A DNA stretch of 64,000 nucleotides from an uncultured Hungatella sp. (GCA_947089145.1 CAMUJH010000003.1:1-64000); one strand, 5' to 3'. Numbered from the stretch's first letter, positions 46,265-55,398 are shown. Notes: generated from the letters alone by a model not told the origin. Made by a program: numbers and translations.

Positions 46265-46293
46265 TTGACATTTCTCTGAAAGTATGATAGAAT
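46265..46293 (+). promoter_or_regulatory. Promoter of ssrA
   Basis: A consensus TTGACA (46265-46270) and TAGAAT (46288-46293) are spaced by 17 bases, about 22 bases before the mature tmRNA end. Confidence 0.8.
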
Positions 46294-46314
46294 AATTCCG
46301 TTCTATCCGGTAAC

Positions 46315-46651
46315 GGGCCTGTACTGGTTTCGACAGGGGTCATGCAGCTGGTGAAGCTATCCGCATGCGATGCGTCAAATGGCAAACTTAAATATAAACG
46401 CTGAAGATAATTTAGCATACGCTGCTTAATTGCAGCCGTCAGCCTTAGTGCACTCACACATTAAGAACCTGGCGTCGACCATGTGAGAAACGACGTATGC
46501 AAAGCTTTGAGCATACGGGCGTAATATGAAGCTACTGAAACCGTCAGAGTGTCAGCCCCCGGACGGCGGAGGGAATGTCAATTGACTGACTATGATAGTA
46601 GAAGAACAGGGAATTGATTTTTGGACACGGGTTCAAATCCCGTCAGGTCCA
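46315..46651 (+). ncRNA. ssrA: Transfer-messenger RNA (tmRNA)
   Basis: The 5' GGGCCTG (46315-46321) pairs with CAGGTCC (46644-46650) to form the acceptor stem, with A46651 as discriminator. No CCA is encoded. The T-arm GGGTTCAAATCCC is near 46629-46641. The tag frame starts with GCA at 46382 and ends with TAA at 46427-46429, giving ANLNINAEDNLAYAA, a degradation tag ending in the usual Ala-Ala. It frees stalled ribosomes with SmpB, and RNase R is encoded in the same cluster. Confidence 0.96.
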
Positions 46652-46655
46652 GCGA

Positions 46656-46682
46656 AAACCCCCGATTTTGCGGGGGTTTTTT
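46656..46682 (+). terminator. Terminator of ssrA
   Basis: AAAACCCCCG pairs with CGGGGGTTTT around a short AT-rich loop and is followed by T residues. Confidence 0.92.
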
Positions 46683-46800
46683 AATGCCTGTAATCAAAAA
46701 TGTAATGAGAAAATACGCCCGGTTAAACGCCAGGGAAAGAGTATCCTGGCGCGCGGCAAATGCTGGCAGCATGAGCGCCCGGACAGGCAGAAAGGCGGCC

Positions 46801-46832
46801 GCTAAAAACCCCGTAAAACCGGGGTTTTTTTG
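46801..46832. terminator. Second terminator, shared with the minus-strand AraC gene
   Basis: AAAAACCCCG and CGGGGTTTTTTT pair around a TAAAAC-type loop. A and T runs on both sides allow use on either strand. The 120 bases between this and the ssrA terminator show no gene. Confidence 0.85.
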
Positions 46833-46871
46833 TATATATAATCAAAAAGGCACATAAGGACGGCAGTGGAT

Positions 46872-47762
46872 TTACTGCAGGCTTTTCAGCTCTTTTTTCA
46901 GCCGTTCCCGATATCCGGCCGATACCTGCGCCCTGTACTGGGTGGGGGATATGCCCATGCGCTTCCGAAATAAAGCGGAGAAAGCCACGGGGTTGGGATA
47001 TCCGCAGCTTTTTGCCACTTCCTCCACCGGCTGATCGTCCAGGGTCAGAAGCTCCGTGGCCCGGGTCATGCAGAAGTTGGTCAGATACTGTTTCGGCGAC
47101 ATCCCCAGGGTTTCGTTGAATATCTGATAGAGATATCCCCGGCTTACGGCCACATGATCCGCCAGGTCTGACACCCGCAGCCCTTCTGAAAAATGCTGCT
47201 GGATGTAAGCGATGGCTTCCCGCAGGTACCGGTTGGTGGTTTCCCTGTCATGAGCCAGATCTTCCTGCTGCTGAGGCATGTTTTCATCAATGAGGCAGGA
47301 GAAAAATTCGAAAAACAGCCCATGGAGATAAAATTCACTTTTCGGGCTGTTTTTGCCGGAACCAAGCATTTTAAAAACCAGCTCCCTGATTCGTTTGGAC
47401 TCGGAACTTTTAAAAATCAGATGGTTGTGGTTAAATCCCAGGCAGGACAGGTATTCCGGCGCCCTGGCGCCTGAAAAGCCTACCCATACATAAGTCCAGG
47501 GGCGCTCCCGGTCCGCCTGGTAGAAGGTCAGGACATTAGGTTCCAGGATAAATCCCTGTCCTGCCTCCAGACGGTAGTTCCGGCCGTCTACCTTATAGGT
47601 GCCGGCTCCGTCTAAAATATAGTGAATTACATAATTAGGCCTTACTCCCGGACCGAAGCTGTGAAAGGGCTCGCATTTGGCGTAGCCGCAAAAGCACAGG
47701 TAAAAATCCTGTATCTGCCGGTTTGGGAGCTGAAGCACAAGGGATTGTTCCATAGTTGTCAC
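46872..47762 (-). CDS. AraC family transcriptional regulator
   Basis: A 296-residue regulator with an N-terminal cupin sensor (about 15-110, with YVIHYILDGAGTYKVDGRNYRLEAGQGF, split at GAGT) and a C-terminal double HTH (about 190-290). The HTH includes RVSDLADHVAVSRGYLYQIF and the family signature VAKSCGYPNPVAFSALFRKR, then GISPTQYR. It resembles MsmR-type activators of sugar operons. It lies behind a second, related AraC gene, and both face away from the alpha-galactoside operon. AGGTGAC precedes the ATG. Confidence 0.9.
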   Translation of the reverse strand: MTTMEQSLVLQLPNRQIQDFYLCFCGYAKCEPFHSFGPGVRPNYVIHYILDGAGTYKVDGRNYRLEAGQGFILEPNVLTFYQADRERPWTYVWVGFSGARAPEYLSCLGFNHNHLIFKSSESKRIRELVFKMLGSGKNSPKSEFYLHGLFFEFFSCLIDENMPQQQEDLAHDRETTNRYLREAIAYIQQHFSEGLRVSDLADHVAVSRGYLYQIFNETLGMSPKQYLTNFCMTRATELLTLDDQPVEEVAKSCGYPNPVAFSALFRKRMGISPTQYRAQVSAGYRERLKKELKSLQ

Positions 47763-47864
47763 CTGCCCTGATGGTTCTGTATGTAAAATTTGATGCTGGC
47801 GTCGTAATTTCCCATAAGAAGCGAGGCAGGAATGGTGTGGAATTCTGCCATACGGCTTTTATGG

Positions 47865-48767
47865 TTAAAGCTGTTTTTCGGAAAAATGAACCATGGTTTC
47901 TTTATGGCTGCGGTAGTTTTTGGGGCTTAAGCCGAATTTTTTCTTGAAGGCCTTGGAAAAAGCCAGAGAATCGTCGTAGCCTACCTGATTGGAGACTTCC
48001 GTTACCGGAAGGTCTGAAGAGATCAAAAGGTTGGCTGCCTTGTGAAGGCGGAAGTCCATCAGGAATTTTTGGGAGGAAACCCCCAGCTCCTTTTGGAACA
48101 CATGGTTTAAATAGGTACGGCTGATGCCGATATAGTCTGCTATGTCTGTCACATTAATGCCCCGGTTGTGATTCCATTTGATGTAGTCTATGGCATGCTC
48201 CACATAGACGCTGCTGCCGTAATCATAGTGCTGGCTGCTGGCTTTGGAGGTCTGTTCGGAAATGCTGTTGTAGTTATCCACTAAACAGGAAAACAGCATG
48301 AGAAGAAGCCCGTTTCTTTTTAAATCATTGGAAAAGGAAAGCTGGGCGGCAGTCAGAATATTGGTAATGTGTTCCACCAGAATATCTGGCTTTTTGAAGG
48401 GAAGTACATAGCACTGCCTGGAAAAACCGCAGTTGCGCAGGGTAGATTCGGCGCGGATGCCGTTGAAGCCGATCCAGGCATAAGTCCAGGGCTCGTCCGC
48501 ATCTGCGCCGTAGCGGATCTCCTGGCCTGGATAAATCAGGAACATCTGGTTCGTGGATAGAAAATAGGTGATGCCGCCTACCGTATAGCTTCCTTTGCCT
48601 TCCAGCACAAAATGGATAATGTACTCATCCCGGAAGGACGGTCCCAGGAATTGGGACGGCTGGCAGTGCTCAATGCCGCAATGCACCAGGTAAAGGTCCA
48701 TAAAAGCTTCCCGCAGATGTTCAAGGCACTGAAATTGTGCAGAATCTGTGTAAGTAATGGTTCTCAT
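47865..48767 (-). CDS. AraC family transcriptional regulator, divergent from the alpha-galactoside operon
   Basis: A 300-residue paralogue of the neighbouring AraC protein. The cupin part (about 15-115) contains YIIHFVLEGKGSYTVGG and the HTH part (about 200-295) contains NVTDIADYIGISRTYLNHVF and VSNQVGYDDSLAFSKAFKKK. Arrangement and length match MsmR/RafR activators. AAGGAG precedes the ATG. The shared upstream region with the binding protein gene carries direct repeats that could be its sites, so it probably controls that operon in response to an alpha-galactoside. Confidence 0.91.
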   Translation of the reverse strand: MRTITYTDSAQFQCLEHLREAFMDLYLVHCGIEHCQPSQFLGPSFRDEYIIHFVLEGKGSYTVGGITYFLSTNQMFLIYPGQEIRYGADADEPWTYAWIGFNGIRAESTLRNCGFSRQCYVLPFKKPDILVEHITNILTAAQLSFSNDLKRNGLLLMLFSCLVDNYNSISEQTSKASSQHYDYGSSVYVEHAIDYIKWNHNRGINVTDIADYIGISRTYLNHVFQKELGVSSQKFLMDFRLHKAANLLISSDLPVTEVSNQVGYDDSLAFSKAFKKKFGLSPKNYRSHKETMVHFSEKQL

Positions 48768-48818
48768 GATGTCATCTCCTTGTAGGTATACTTGTGAAGC
48801 TGTTATCTCTTTAATGTT

Positions 48819-48913
48819 TTTATTTTACCATATAATAATTTATTTTACCATAACCTATATAGAAAAAATGTATTTACCTTGCCATATACAAAATAGCCAT
48901 GTTTTTTTATAAT
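48819..48913 (+). promoter_or_regulatory. Candidate AraC sites and promoter of the alpha-galactoside operon
   Basis: TTTATTTTACCATA occurs at 48819-48832 and again at 48839-48852, exactly 20 bp apart. A looser third copy, TATTTACCTTGCCATA, is at 48871-48886. It touches the -35 TATACA (48885-48890). TATAAT (48908-48913) follows after 17 bases. Direct repeats upstream of a weak -35 fit AraC activation. Confidence 0.6.
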
Positions 48914-49026
48914 TTAACTAGCAATTTTGACATGAACCTCACAGAGGTTGATGAAAGAGGCGCATGAAAGAGTGCATTTGTACCAAAAAATCAAGTCAAA
49001 ATGACGAAAACGGGAGGTAATGCAAG

Positions 49027-50316
49027 ATGAAAAAACGTAACAAGGTTTTGGCCCTGGGATTGACAGCGACCATGGTTGCAACCAGCCTGGCAGGCTGTGG
49101 AGGCGGAAACGGCGGTTCCGGCGGCAGCTCAGGTGGCGGGGATTCCAAGGCAGGGCTGACAGTAGCCATCTGGGACAACGGACAGCAGAAAGGCCTTCAG
49201 GAGATCTGTAACGCTTTTACAGAGGCTACAGGCATTGATGCCCAGGTTCAGGTTATTGAGTGGAACAGCTACTGGACTCTTCTGGAGGCAGGAGCCAGCG
49301 GCGGCGATATGCCTGATGTGTTCTGGATGCACTCCAACGAAGCGGTAAAGTACATGTCCAATGACATCCTTTTGGATCTGACTGACAAAGTGGCGGCCAG
49401 CGAGGTGCTGGAGATGGATAAGTTCCCGGAGGATCTGAAGGCCATGTACCAGTGGGAGGGCAAGACCTACGCTCTGCCGAAGGATATGGATACCATCGCC
49501 GTGTGGTACAACAAGACTCTGTTTGACGATGCCGGTATTCCCTATCCGGACGGAAGCTGGACCTGGGATGAGTTTTATGAGATCGCACAGAAGCTGACAA
49601 AAGAGGACGGAAGCGTATACGGATTTGCGGCGAACCCCTCCAATGAGCAGGATACCTGGATGAACATTGTTTACACCATGGGTGGCTGCGTCCTCAATGA
49701 GGAGGGCAAGTCAGGATTTGACGATCCGAAGACCATTGCAGCCATGGAATTTGTAGATAAGATGGTACATACCGTAATGCCTCCTGCATCCACCATGTCA
49801 GAGACTGGCACAGACGTACTGTTTGGCTCCGGTAAAGTTGCTATGATTACGCAGGGTTCCTGGATGGTAGCAGGGTTTAAGGACAACGAGTACATTGCGG
49901 AGCATGCAGACGTGGCAAGGCTTCCGAAAGACGCCACAACAGGCAGAAGCGTTTCCCTTTACAACGGCCTTGGCTGGGCGGCATCCAAGAACACCAAGAA
50001 TCCGGAGGGCGCTTACAAGCTGATCGAGTGGTTTGCAACAAAAGATATGCAGCAGAAACAGGCTGAACTGGGCGTTACCATGGCTGCTTATGAGGGCGTA
50101 TCTGACCAGTGGGTAAACAATACCGACAAATTCAACCTGACTCCGTATCTGGAGGCAATGGATGATGTTGTGTTCCGCCCATCAACAAGAAGCACGCTGG
50201 CCTGGTGGAATCCTATGGTAGAAGAGCTTAAGAAACCATGGAACGGCGAGGAGGACATGGCTACGGCATGTGCCAATATTGCAGCGATCATGAACGAGAA
50301 GATTGCAGAAGAGTAG
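49027..50316 (+). CDS. CUT1 sugar ABC transporter substrate-binding lipoprotein
   Basis: Family 1 extracellular binding protein, 429 residues, lipobox LAGC with Cys24, then a Gly/Ser-rich linker. The mature part has EICNAFTEATGIDAQVQVIEW, PDVFWMHSNEAVKYM and the late GWAASKNTKNPEGAYKLIEW, split here as GWAASKNTKN and PEGAYKLIEW, typical of MsmE/RafE proteins. With the downstream alpha-galactosidase, raffinose, melibiose or related sugars are likely. GGGAGG precedes the ATG. It is the first gene of the operon. Confidence 0.92.
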   Translation: MKKRNKVLALGLTATMVATSLAGCGGGNGGSGGSSGGGDSKAGLTVAIWDNGQQKGLQEICNAFTEATGIDAQVQVIEWNSYWTLLEAGASGGDMPDVFWMHSNEAVKYMSNDILLDLTDKVAASEVLEMDKFPEDLKAMYQWEGKTYALPKDMDTIAVWYNKTLFDDAGIPYPDGSWTWDEFYEIAQKLTKEDGSVYGFAANPSNEQDTWMNIVYTMGGCVLNEEGKSGFDDPKTIAAMEFVDKMVHTVMPPASTMSETGTDVLFGSGKVAMITQGSWMVAGFKDNEYIAEHADVARLPKDATTGRSVSLYNGLGWAASKNTKNPEGAYKLIEWFATKDMQQKQAELGVTMAAYEGVSDQWVNNTDKFNLTPYLEAMDDVVFRPSTRSTLAWWNPMVEELKKPWNGEEDMATACANIAAIMNEKIAEE

Positions 50317-50348
50317 GAAATCCTTAATAACAGAAAAGGGGTGGAGTT

Positions 50349-51236
50349 GTGATTAAAAAAGGAACCAGCCGGGAACGCAACGAATTTATGTGGGGATGGG
50401 CCTTCGTTCTCCCGACTATGATTGGCTTGATCGTACTGAACATTATTCCGATTTTCCAGACCATTTACCAGAGCTTTTTTAAGACCGGGGATTTCGGAAA
50501 AGGGAATATCTTTATCGGCCTGGATAACTATGTCAAGCTGATGGGCGACGCCGAGGTCTGGCAGTCGGTTATTAACACTTTTAAATATGCCATTGTGGAA
50601 GTGCCTTTCTCCATTGCCATCGCACTGGTTCTGGCGGTTTTGCTAAACCGTAAGATGATGGGCGTGTCGGCATACCGTACTATTTTCTTCCTTCCCATGG
50701 TTGCGGCTCCGGCTGCTATCGCCATGGTTTGGAGATGGCTGTTCAACTCCGAGTTCGGTCTTTTGAATCATATTTTCGGAACCAGCATTAACTGGATCTC
50801 CGATCCGGCAATCGCAGTGTTTGCAATCGCGGTGATCGGCATATGGTCTATCATCGGTTACAACATGGTACTGTTTTTGGCGGGCCTTCAGGAGATTCCC
50901 AGGGATTACTATGAGGCGGCCAGCATTGACGGCGCAACAGGAATCAACCAGTTTTTCAACATTACGGTTCCCCTGCTGTCCCCCACCATTTTCTTTGTGA
51001 CCATCACCAGGGTCATCGGCGGCATGCAGGTATTTGACCTGATCTTCATGGTAATGGATAAAAACAATCCGGCTCTTTATAAGACCCAGTCCATCGTATA
51101 TCTGTTCTATCAGAACTCATTCGTGGAGAACAACAAGGGTTATGGCTCCACCATCGTGGTGCTGCTCATCGCCATTATCATGGTAATAACCGTTTTCCAG
51201 ATGATTGCCCAGAAGAAGTGGGTATACTATAATTAG
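50349..51236 (+). CDS. CUT1 sugar ABC transporter permease (MsmF/MalF type)
   Basis: Membrane permease with six TM helices, 295 residues. The EAA motif is EIPRDYYEAASIDGATGINQFFNITVPLL, split as EIPRDYYEAASIDGATG and INQFFNITVPLL. The start is GTG behind AAAAGGGGTGGAG. It pairs with the permease that follows after 15 bases. No ATPase gene is present in the operon, so a shared MsmK-like ATPase encoded elsewhere is expected. Confidence 0.93.
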   Translation: MIKKGTSRERNEFMWGWAFVLPTMIGLIVLNIIPIFQTIYQSFFKTGDFGKGNIFIGLDNYVKLMGDAEVWQSVINTFKYAIVEVPFSIAIALVLAVLLNRKMMGVSAYRTIFFLPMVAAPAAIAMVWRWLFNSEFGLLNHIFGTSINWISDPAIAVFAIAVIGIWSIIGYNMVLFLAGLQEIPRDYYEAASIDGATGINQFFNITVPLLSPTIFFVTITRVIGGMQVFDLIFMVMDKNNPALYKTQSIVYLFYQNSFVENNKGYGSTIVVLLIAIIMVITVFQMIAQKKWVYYN

Positions 51237-51251
51237 GAGAGGAGAAACGCT

Positions 51252-52076
51252 ATGGAACGTAGAGCAAAAATGATGCAGGCGTTGATTCACGCCATCCTGA
51301 TTCTGGTGTCTATCACCATGTTAGTGCCGTTTATCTGGATGATTCTCACTGCGTTTAAGAGCATGGGAGAGGCTACCAGCGTGAATCCTTTCGTTATCTT
51401 CCCCAGCGTGTGGAGGACGGAAAGCTTTACCACGGTTATTAACAATATGGATTTCTTCCATCTTTACCTGAACACCTTGCTGCTTATTGCAGGCCGCGTA
51501 CTTGCGGCGGTTTTAACGGCTACTTTGGCAGGGTATGCCTTTGGGCGCCTGGAGTTTAAGGGAAAGAATATTATGTTCTCCCTGATTCTGTTTCAGATGA
51601 TGGTGCCGGGGCAGATCTTCATTATCCCGCAGTATTTGATGGTAAGCAAAATGGGAATGCTGAATACTATCTTTGCGCTGGTTTTCCCGGGCCTTGTTAC
51701 GGCATTCGGAACATTCCTGCTGCGTCAGGCATATATGGGGCTTCCAAGGGATTTGGAGGAGGCTGCGCGCCTTGACGGATGCAATATCGGACAGACGTTC
51801 CTGTTTATTATGGCGCCTTTAACAAGGTCTTCCATGGTTGCCCTTGGAATCTTTACAGCAGTGTTTGCTTATAAAGATCTGATGTGGCCTTTGATTTGTA
51901 ACAGGGATGTAATGCCGCTGTCTGCTGCGCTTGCAAAGATGCAGGGACAGTACAGCAGCAATTATCCTCAGCTGATGGCAGCTTCACTGCTTGCCTGTAT
52001 TCCCATGATCGTGCTGTATCTGATATTCCAGAAGCAGTTCATCGAGGGTATTGCGACTTCCGGCGGAAAGCTGTAA
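51252..52076 (+). CDS. CUT1 sugar ABC transporter permease (MsmG/MalG type)
   Basis: Second permease, 274 residues and six TM helices. The EAA loop reads GLPRDLEEAARLDGCNIGQTF and the C-terminus IEGIATSGGKL is the characteristic MalG-like ending (family EGLTAGAVKG). AGGAGAGGAG precedes the ATG. It forms the channel with the preceding gene product and accepts sugar from the binding protein at 49027-50316. Confidence 0.93.
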   Translation: MERRAKMMQALIHAILILVSITMLVPFIWMILTAFKSMGEATSVNPFVIFPSVWRTESFTTVINNMDFFHLYLNTLLLIAGRVLAAVLTATLAGYAFGRLEFKGKNIMFSLILFQMMVPGQIFIIPQYLMVSKMGMLNTIFALVFPGLVTAFGTFLLRQAYMGLPRDLEEAARLDGCNIGQTFLFIMAPLTRSSMVALGIFTAVFAYKDLMWPLICNRDVMPLSAALAKMQGQYSSNYPQLMAASLLACIPMIVLYLIFQKQFIEGIATSGGKL

Positions 52077-52197
52077 CAGCCGGGCAAATCTTGTCCTGCA
52101 TTCTGCTCCGGCCAGGGCCTGCCGGTATGGCAGCTTTCAGGAACGGACATAAAAGGGAGGGCCTGGGCAGCGCAGGAACAAAAACAGAGGACGGAAG

Positions 52198-52240
52198 GGA
52201 AGGATGGTAAAAAGACAATACGGCTTTTTGCCATCTTTCC
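52198..52240 (+). promoter_or_regulatory. 17-bp hairpin between the permease and yesL
   Basis: A stem of about 17 bp pairs 52198-52214 with 52224-52240 (GGAAGGATGG and CCATCTTTCC outer parts) around a 9-base loop. No T-run follows, so an mRNA-stability or processing element is more likely than a terminator. Confidence 0.55.
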
Positions 52241-52321
52241 GTAAACAGGGGCCTGCCGACAAGCCCTTTGTGCTTCATGCAGGGGTACGGACAGAATACG
52301 GTTTCGAGAGAAGGAGAGGGC

Positions 52322-52996
52322 ATGAATTTTTTCAACGAGGACAATTTTCTTCACCGTTTTTTCCTTTCAGCGGGAGATTTTATCGGTCTGAATCTTTTAT
52401 GGATCATAACCAGCGTTCCTGTGGTGACGGCGGGGGCATCTACCACGGCGCTGTATTACTGCACGCTGAAGCTTCACAAGGATAAGGATATCAGCATCTG
52501 GAAATGCTACTGGAAAAGCTTTCGGGGGAATTTTTTCCAGGCTACGGCTGTATGGCTGGGGCTGATTGGGGCCGGAGTATGCGTCTGGTTTGAGAAAAGG
52601 GCCATTGTGACCATGCCTATGCCTATGGCCGGTGTGTTTACCTACGTCATATGGGGGATTGCCCTGCTTCTTGCTGTTACGGCGCTGTATATTTTTCCTA
52701 CCATAGCGTCCTTTGAAAACAAAACACGGAGGCTGCTTCCATATGCCTTATGCTTTGCGGCCAGGAAGCCCCTTTATGCCTTATGCATGGCGCTTCTTAC
52801 CTGCCTGCCCATGTATTTTACCCTGGTAGACGCCAAGTTGTTTCCGGTTTACCTGCTGGTATGGCTGATGTGCGGGTTTTCACTGACAGCCTATGGAAAT
52901 TCCTGGTTTTTGTGGAGGCTGTTCCGCCCGTATTTTGCAGAGAATGAAAAAGTGATGTCGGGTGCAGGAAATGAATCGGATCAATATGTGTTTTAA
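52322..52996 (+). CDS. YesL family (DUF624) membrane protein
   Basis: A 224-residue protein with about five TM helices, of the DUF624 family named after B. subtilis YesL. The start MNFFNEDNFLHRFFLSAGDFIGLNLLW, split as MNFFNEDNFLHRF and FLSAGDFIGLNLLW, and the VVTAGASTTALYYCTLKL segment are typical. AAGGAGAGG supports ATG 52322. YesL proteins occur beside CUT1 sugar transporters and glycosidases in Firmicutes, as here, but their role is not known. Confidence 0.87.
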   Translation: MNFFNEDNFLHRFFLSAGDFIGLNLLWIITSVPVVTAGASTTALYYCTLKLHKDKDISIWKCYWKSFRGNFFQATAVWLGLIGAGVCVWFEKRAIVTMPMPMAGVFTYVIWGIALLLAVTALYIFPTIASFENKTRRLLPYALCFAARKPLYALCMALLTCLPMYFTLVDAKLFPVYLLVWLMCGFSLTAYGNSWFLWRLFRPYFAENEKVMSGAGNESDQYVF

Positions 52997-53095
52997 GAAT
53001 CGCCCGGCACCACTGGAGTCTGCGTCAAAGGTTTCCCTGGTTCCGGGCATTTTCGGCATTATACTAATATTCTATGGAGGACATAAAAGCAACTT

Positions 53096-55297
53096 ATGAG
53101 GTATATTTCTTTTTGTGAAGACACGAAGGTATTTACACTGCATACCAAAACCAGCATGTATCAGATGCAGGTGGGGCAGTTCGGAACGCTTCTGCACCTG
53201 TATTATGGAGCTGACTTGGGGGAGGCCTGGGTGAGACGGGGCATCGTAAATCTGGATCGGGGATTTTCAGGCAACCCATATGAGGCTGACAGGGACAGGA
53301 CGTTTTCCCTTGACGTGCTGCCTCAGGAGTACACGGCGGAGGGCAACGGGGACTACCGGATTCAGGGAATCGAGGCAGAGCATGAGGACGGAAGCAATAT
53401 TCTGCAGCTGAAATATGATTCCCACCAGATCAGAAAAGGGAAATATGCTTTGGCGGGAATGCCTGCCATGTTTGCGGGGGAGGACTGCGCTGAGACTCTG
53501 GAGATTGTGCTGAAGGACGGGCACAGCGGCGTCTGCGTGAAATTGCTGTACGGCGTTATCTGGGACTGTGATATCATTACCAGAACCGTGGAGGTGGTTA
53601 ACGGGGGAACAGGCGTTGTCACTTTGAGAAGGGTTATGTCTGCGGAACTGGATTTTTCCAGGCGCCCTATGGATATGATCCATTTTTATGGAAGGCATTC
53701 CATGGAAAGACTAACAGAGCGGCAGCCTCTCCGCCATGGAATTCAGTCAGTGGACAGCAAAAGAGGGATTTCCAGCCATCATCACAATCCGGCAGTGGTG
53801 TTCTGCGACAGGACTGCCACAGAAGATTACGGGGAGTGTTTTGGCATTGCGTTTGTGTACAGCGGAAATTTTATCTGCCAGGCAGAGCTTGACCAGGTGG
53901 AACAGATCCGGGTGGTAATGGGAATCCATCCCTATCAGTTTGCATGGACTCTGAAGCCGGGAGAGTCGTTTACGGCTCCGGAGGCTGCCATGTCATACTC
54001 GGGAACCGGGCTGGAGACTCTTTCCCACCATTTCCATGACGGGTTCCGGGAACATTTGATCCGCAGCAGCTATGTGAAGAAGCCCAGGCCGATTCTGGTG
54101 AACAACTGGGAGGCAACGTATTTTGAGTTTGACGAGCAGAAGCTTTACGGCATTGCCAAGGCGGCAAAGGATGTGGGCATCGAAATGTTCGTCCTGGACG
54201 ACGGGTGGTTCGGAAAGAGGGACAGCGACTACACGGGGCTTGGGGACTGGTACGTGAATGAGGAAAAGATCCACGGAGGCCTGCCTAAGCTGGTGGGGAA
54301 GATCCGCAAGCTGGGGCTGAAGTTCGGCATCTGGCTGGAGCCGGAGATGGTGTCTGAGGACAGCGATCTTTACAGGAAACATCCGGACTGGTGCCTGCGG
54401 GTGCCAGGGCGACTGCCAGTCAGAAGCCGTTCTCAGCTGAACCTGGACGTGACCAAAAAGGAAGTCCGGGATTATATTATGGAACAGATTTTCAAGGTGA
54501 TTGACAGCTGCCAGGCGGATTATATTAAGTGGGACGTAAACCGGGCCCTTGGCAACGTGTTCTCCCAGGGCGTGGCTGCAGGACGGCAGGGGGAGATCTT
54601 CCACCGCCACATGCTGGGCGTGTATGACATGATGGAGCGGCTGATCAGGCGTTATCCAAATCTGCTGTTTGAAACCTGTGCAGGCGGTGGGGGCCGCTTT
54701 GACGCAGGGATGCTGTACTATTCTCCTCAGATTTGGTGCAGTGACAATACGGACGCTGCGGACAGGCTGGAGATCCATTACGGGACATCGTTTTTTTACC
54801 CTATCAGCAGCTTCGGCGCCCATGTAAGCGTGTGCCCCAACCATCAGACGGGGCGGATCACGTCCCTGCGGACAAGGGGGATTGTGGCAGGGTCGGGAAC
54901 CTTTGGGTATGAACTGGATCTGGAGCACATGGATGCAGAGGAGAAGAAAGCCGCTGCCAAGCAGATTGAACAGTTTAAGGCCACAGAGCATCTGGTGCAG
55001 ACCGGCGATTATTACCGGCTTTCTGCGCCTGGGGACGGAAATAACTCTGTGTTCTGGGAATTTGTGTCAAAGGATAAGAAAGATGTGCTGGTGTCAGGAG
55101 TGGTGCTCCGCAGCCAGGTAAACCCGCCGGTAACGCTGCTTAAGTTCCGGGGGCTGGCGCCGGATACGGCGTACCGGGAAAAAGAAAGTGGGGAGATTTT
55201 TTCCGGGATCGAGCTGATGAAGGCCGGCCTGGCTGTGCCGGTGACATCGGAGGATTATGAATCGGTGGAATTCCGGTTCCAGATTGTTGAAGAGTAG
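53096..55297 (+). CDS. GH36 alpha-galactosidase
   Basis: Cytoplasmic glycosidase of 733 residues that removes alpha-1,6-galactose from melibiose, raffinose and related oligosaccharides. An N-terminal beta-supersandwich (about 1-330) precedes the TIM barrel, which has FVLDDGWFGKRD, and a C-terminal beta domain. The nucleophile is Asp480 in YIKWDVNR and the acid/base is Asp550 in WCSDNTDA, both in family-typical positions. GGAGG lies 15 bases before the ATG, which is long, so the start is slightly uncertain. No signal peptide is seen. It ends the operon before a terminator. Confidence 0.95.
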   Translation: MRYISFCEDTKVFTLHTKTSMYQMQVGQFGTLLHLYYGADLGEAWVRRGIVNLDRGFSGNPYEADRDRTFSLDVLPQEYTAEGNGDYRIQGIEAEHEDGSNILQLKYDSHQIRKGKYALAGMPAMFAGEDCAETLEIVLKDGHSGVCVKLLYGVIWDCDIITRTVEVVNGGTGVVTLRRVMSAELDFSRRPMDMIHFYGRHSMERLTERQPLRHGIQSVDSKRGISSHHHNPAVVFCDRTATEDYGECFGIAFVYSGNFICQAELDQVEQIRVVMGIHPYQFAWTLKPGESFTAPEAAMSYSGTGLETLSHHFHDGFREHLIRSSYVKKPRPILVNNWEATYFEFDEQKLYGIAKAAKDVGIEMFVLDDGWFGKRDSDYTGLGDWYVNEEKIHGGLPKLVGKIRKLGLKFGIWLEPEMVSEDSDLYRKHPDWCLRVPGRLPVRSRSQLNLDVTKKEVRDYIMEQIFKVIDSCQADYIKWDVNRALGNVFSQGVAAGRQGEIFHRHMLGVYDMMERLIRRYPNLLFETCAGGGGRFDAGMLYYSPQIWCSDNTDAADRLEIHYGTSFFYPISSFGAHVSVCPNHQTGRITSLRTRGIVAGSGTFGYELDLEHMDAEEKKAAAKQIEQFKATEHLVQTGDYYRLSAPGDGNNSVFWEFVSKDKKDVLVSGVVLRSQVNPPVTLLKFRGLAPDTAYREKESGEIFSGIELMKAGLAVPVTSEDYESVEFRFQIVEE

Positions 55298-55328
55298 AAG
55301 AAAAAGGTTGGCATAGAGAAAAGAAAGA

Positions 55329-55358
55329 GGAAGGCTTCGGGGGAGGCCTTCCTTTTTT
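55329..55358 (+). terminator. Terminator after the alpha-galactosidase gene
   Basis: GAGGAAGGCTTC and GGCCTTCC-TTTTTT form a strong hairpin with a T-run. Confidence 0.88.
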
Positions 55359-55389
55359 ATATGAAACAGTGGCTCTTTGTGGCTGATAG

Positions 55390-55398
55390 TGGTATGAT
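55390..55398 (+). promoter_or_regulatory. Candidate promoter of the SWIM-AAA-VWA gene set
   Basis: TATGAT (55393-55398) has an extended -10 TGG (55390-55392). The -35 region is weak. It lies after the terminator and about 95 bases before the first gene. A GC-rich palindrome, TACCCCC and GCGGGGG (about 55407-55430), follows in the leader. Confidence 0.4.

Noticed and set aside
46600-46651. tRNA-like T-arm and acceptor end
   Set aside because: It is the 3' half of tmRNA, not a separate tRNA gene.
46614-46857. Small open frames at the end of ssrA
   Set aside because: They cross the tmRNA end and two terminators. No duplicated ssrA end was seen that would mark an integrated element.
53993-54991. 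332-codon open frame on the minus strand
   Set aside because: It is antisense to the GH36 catalytic barrel and shows no domain pattern.
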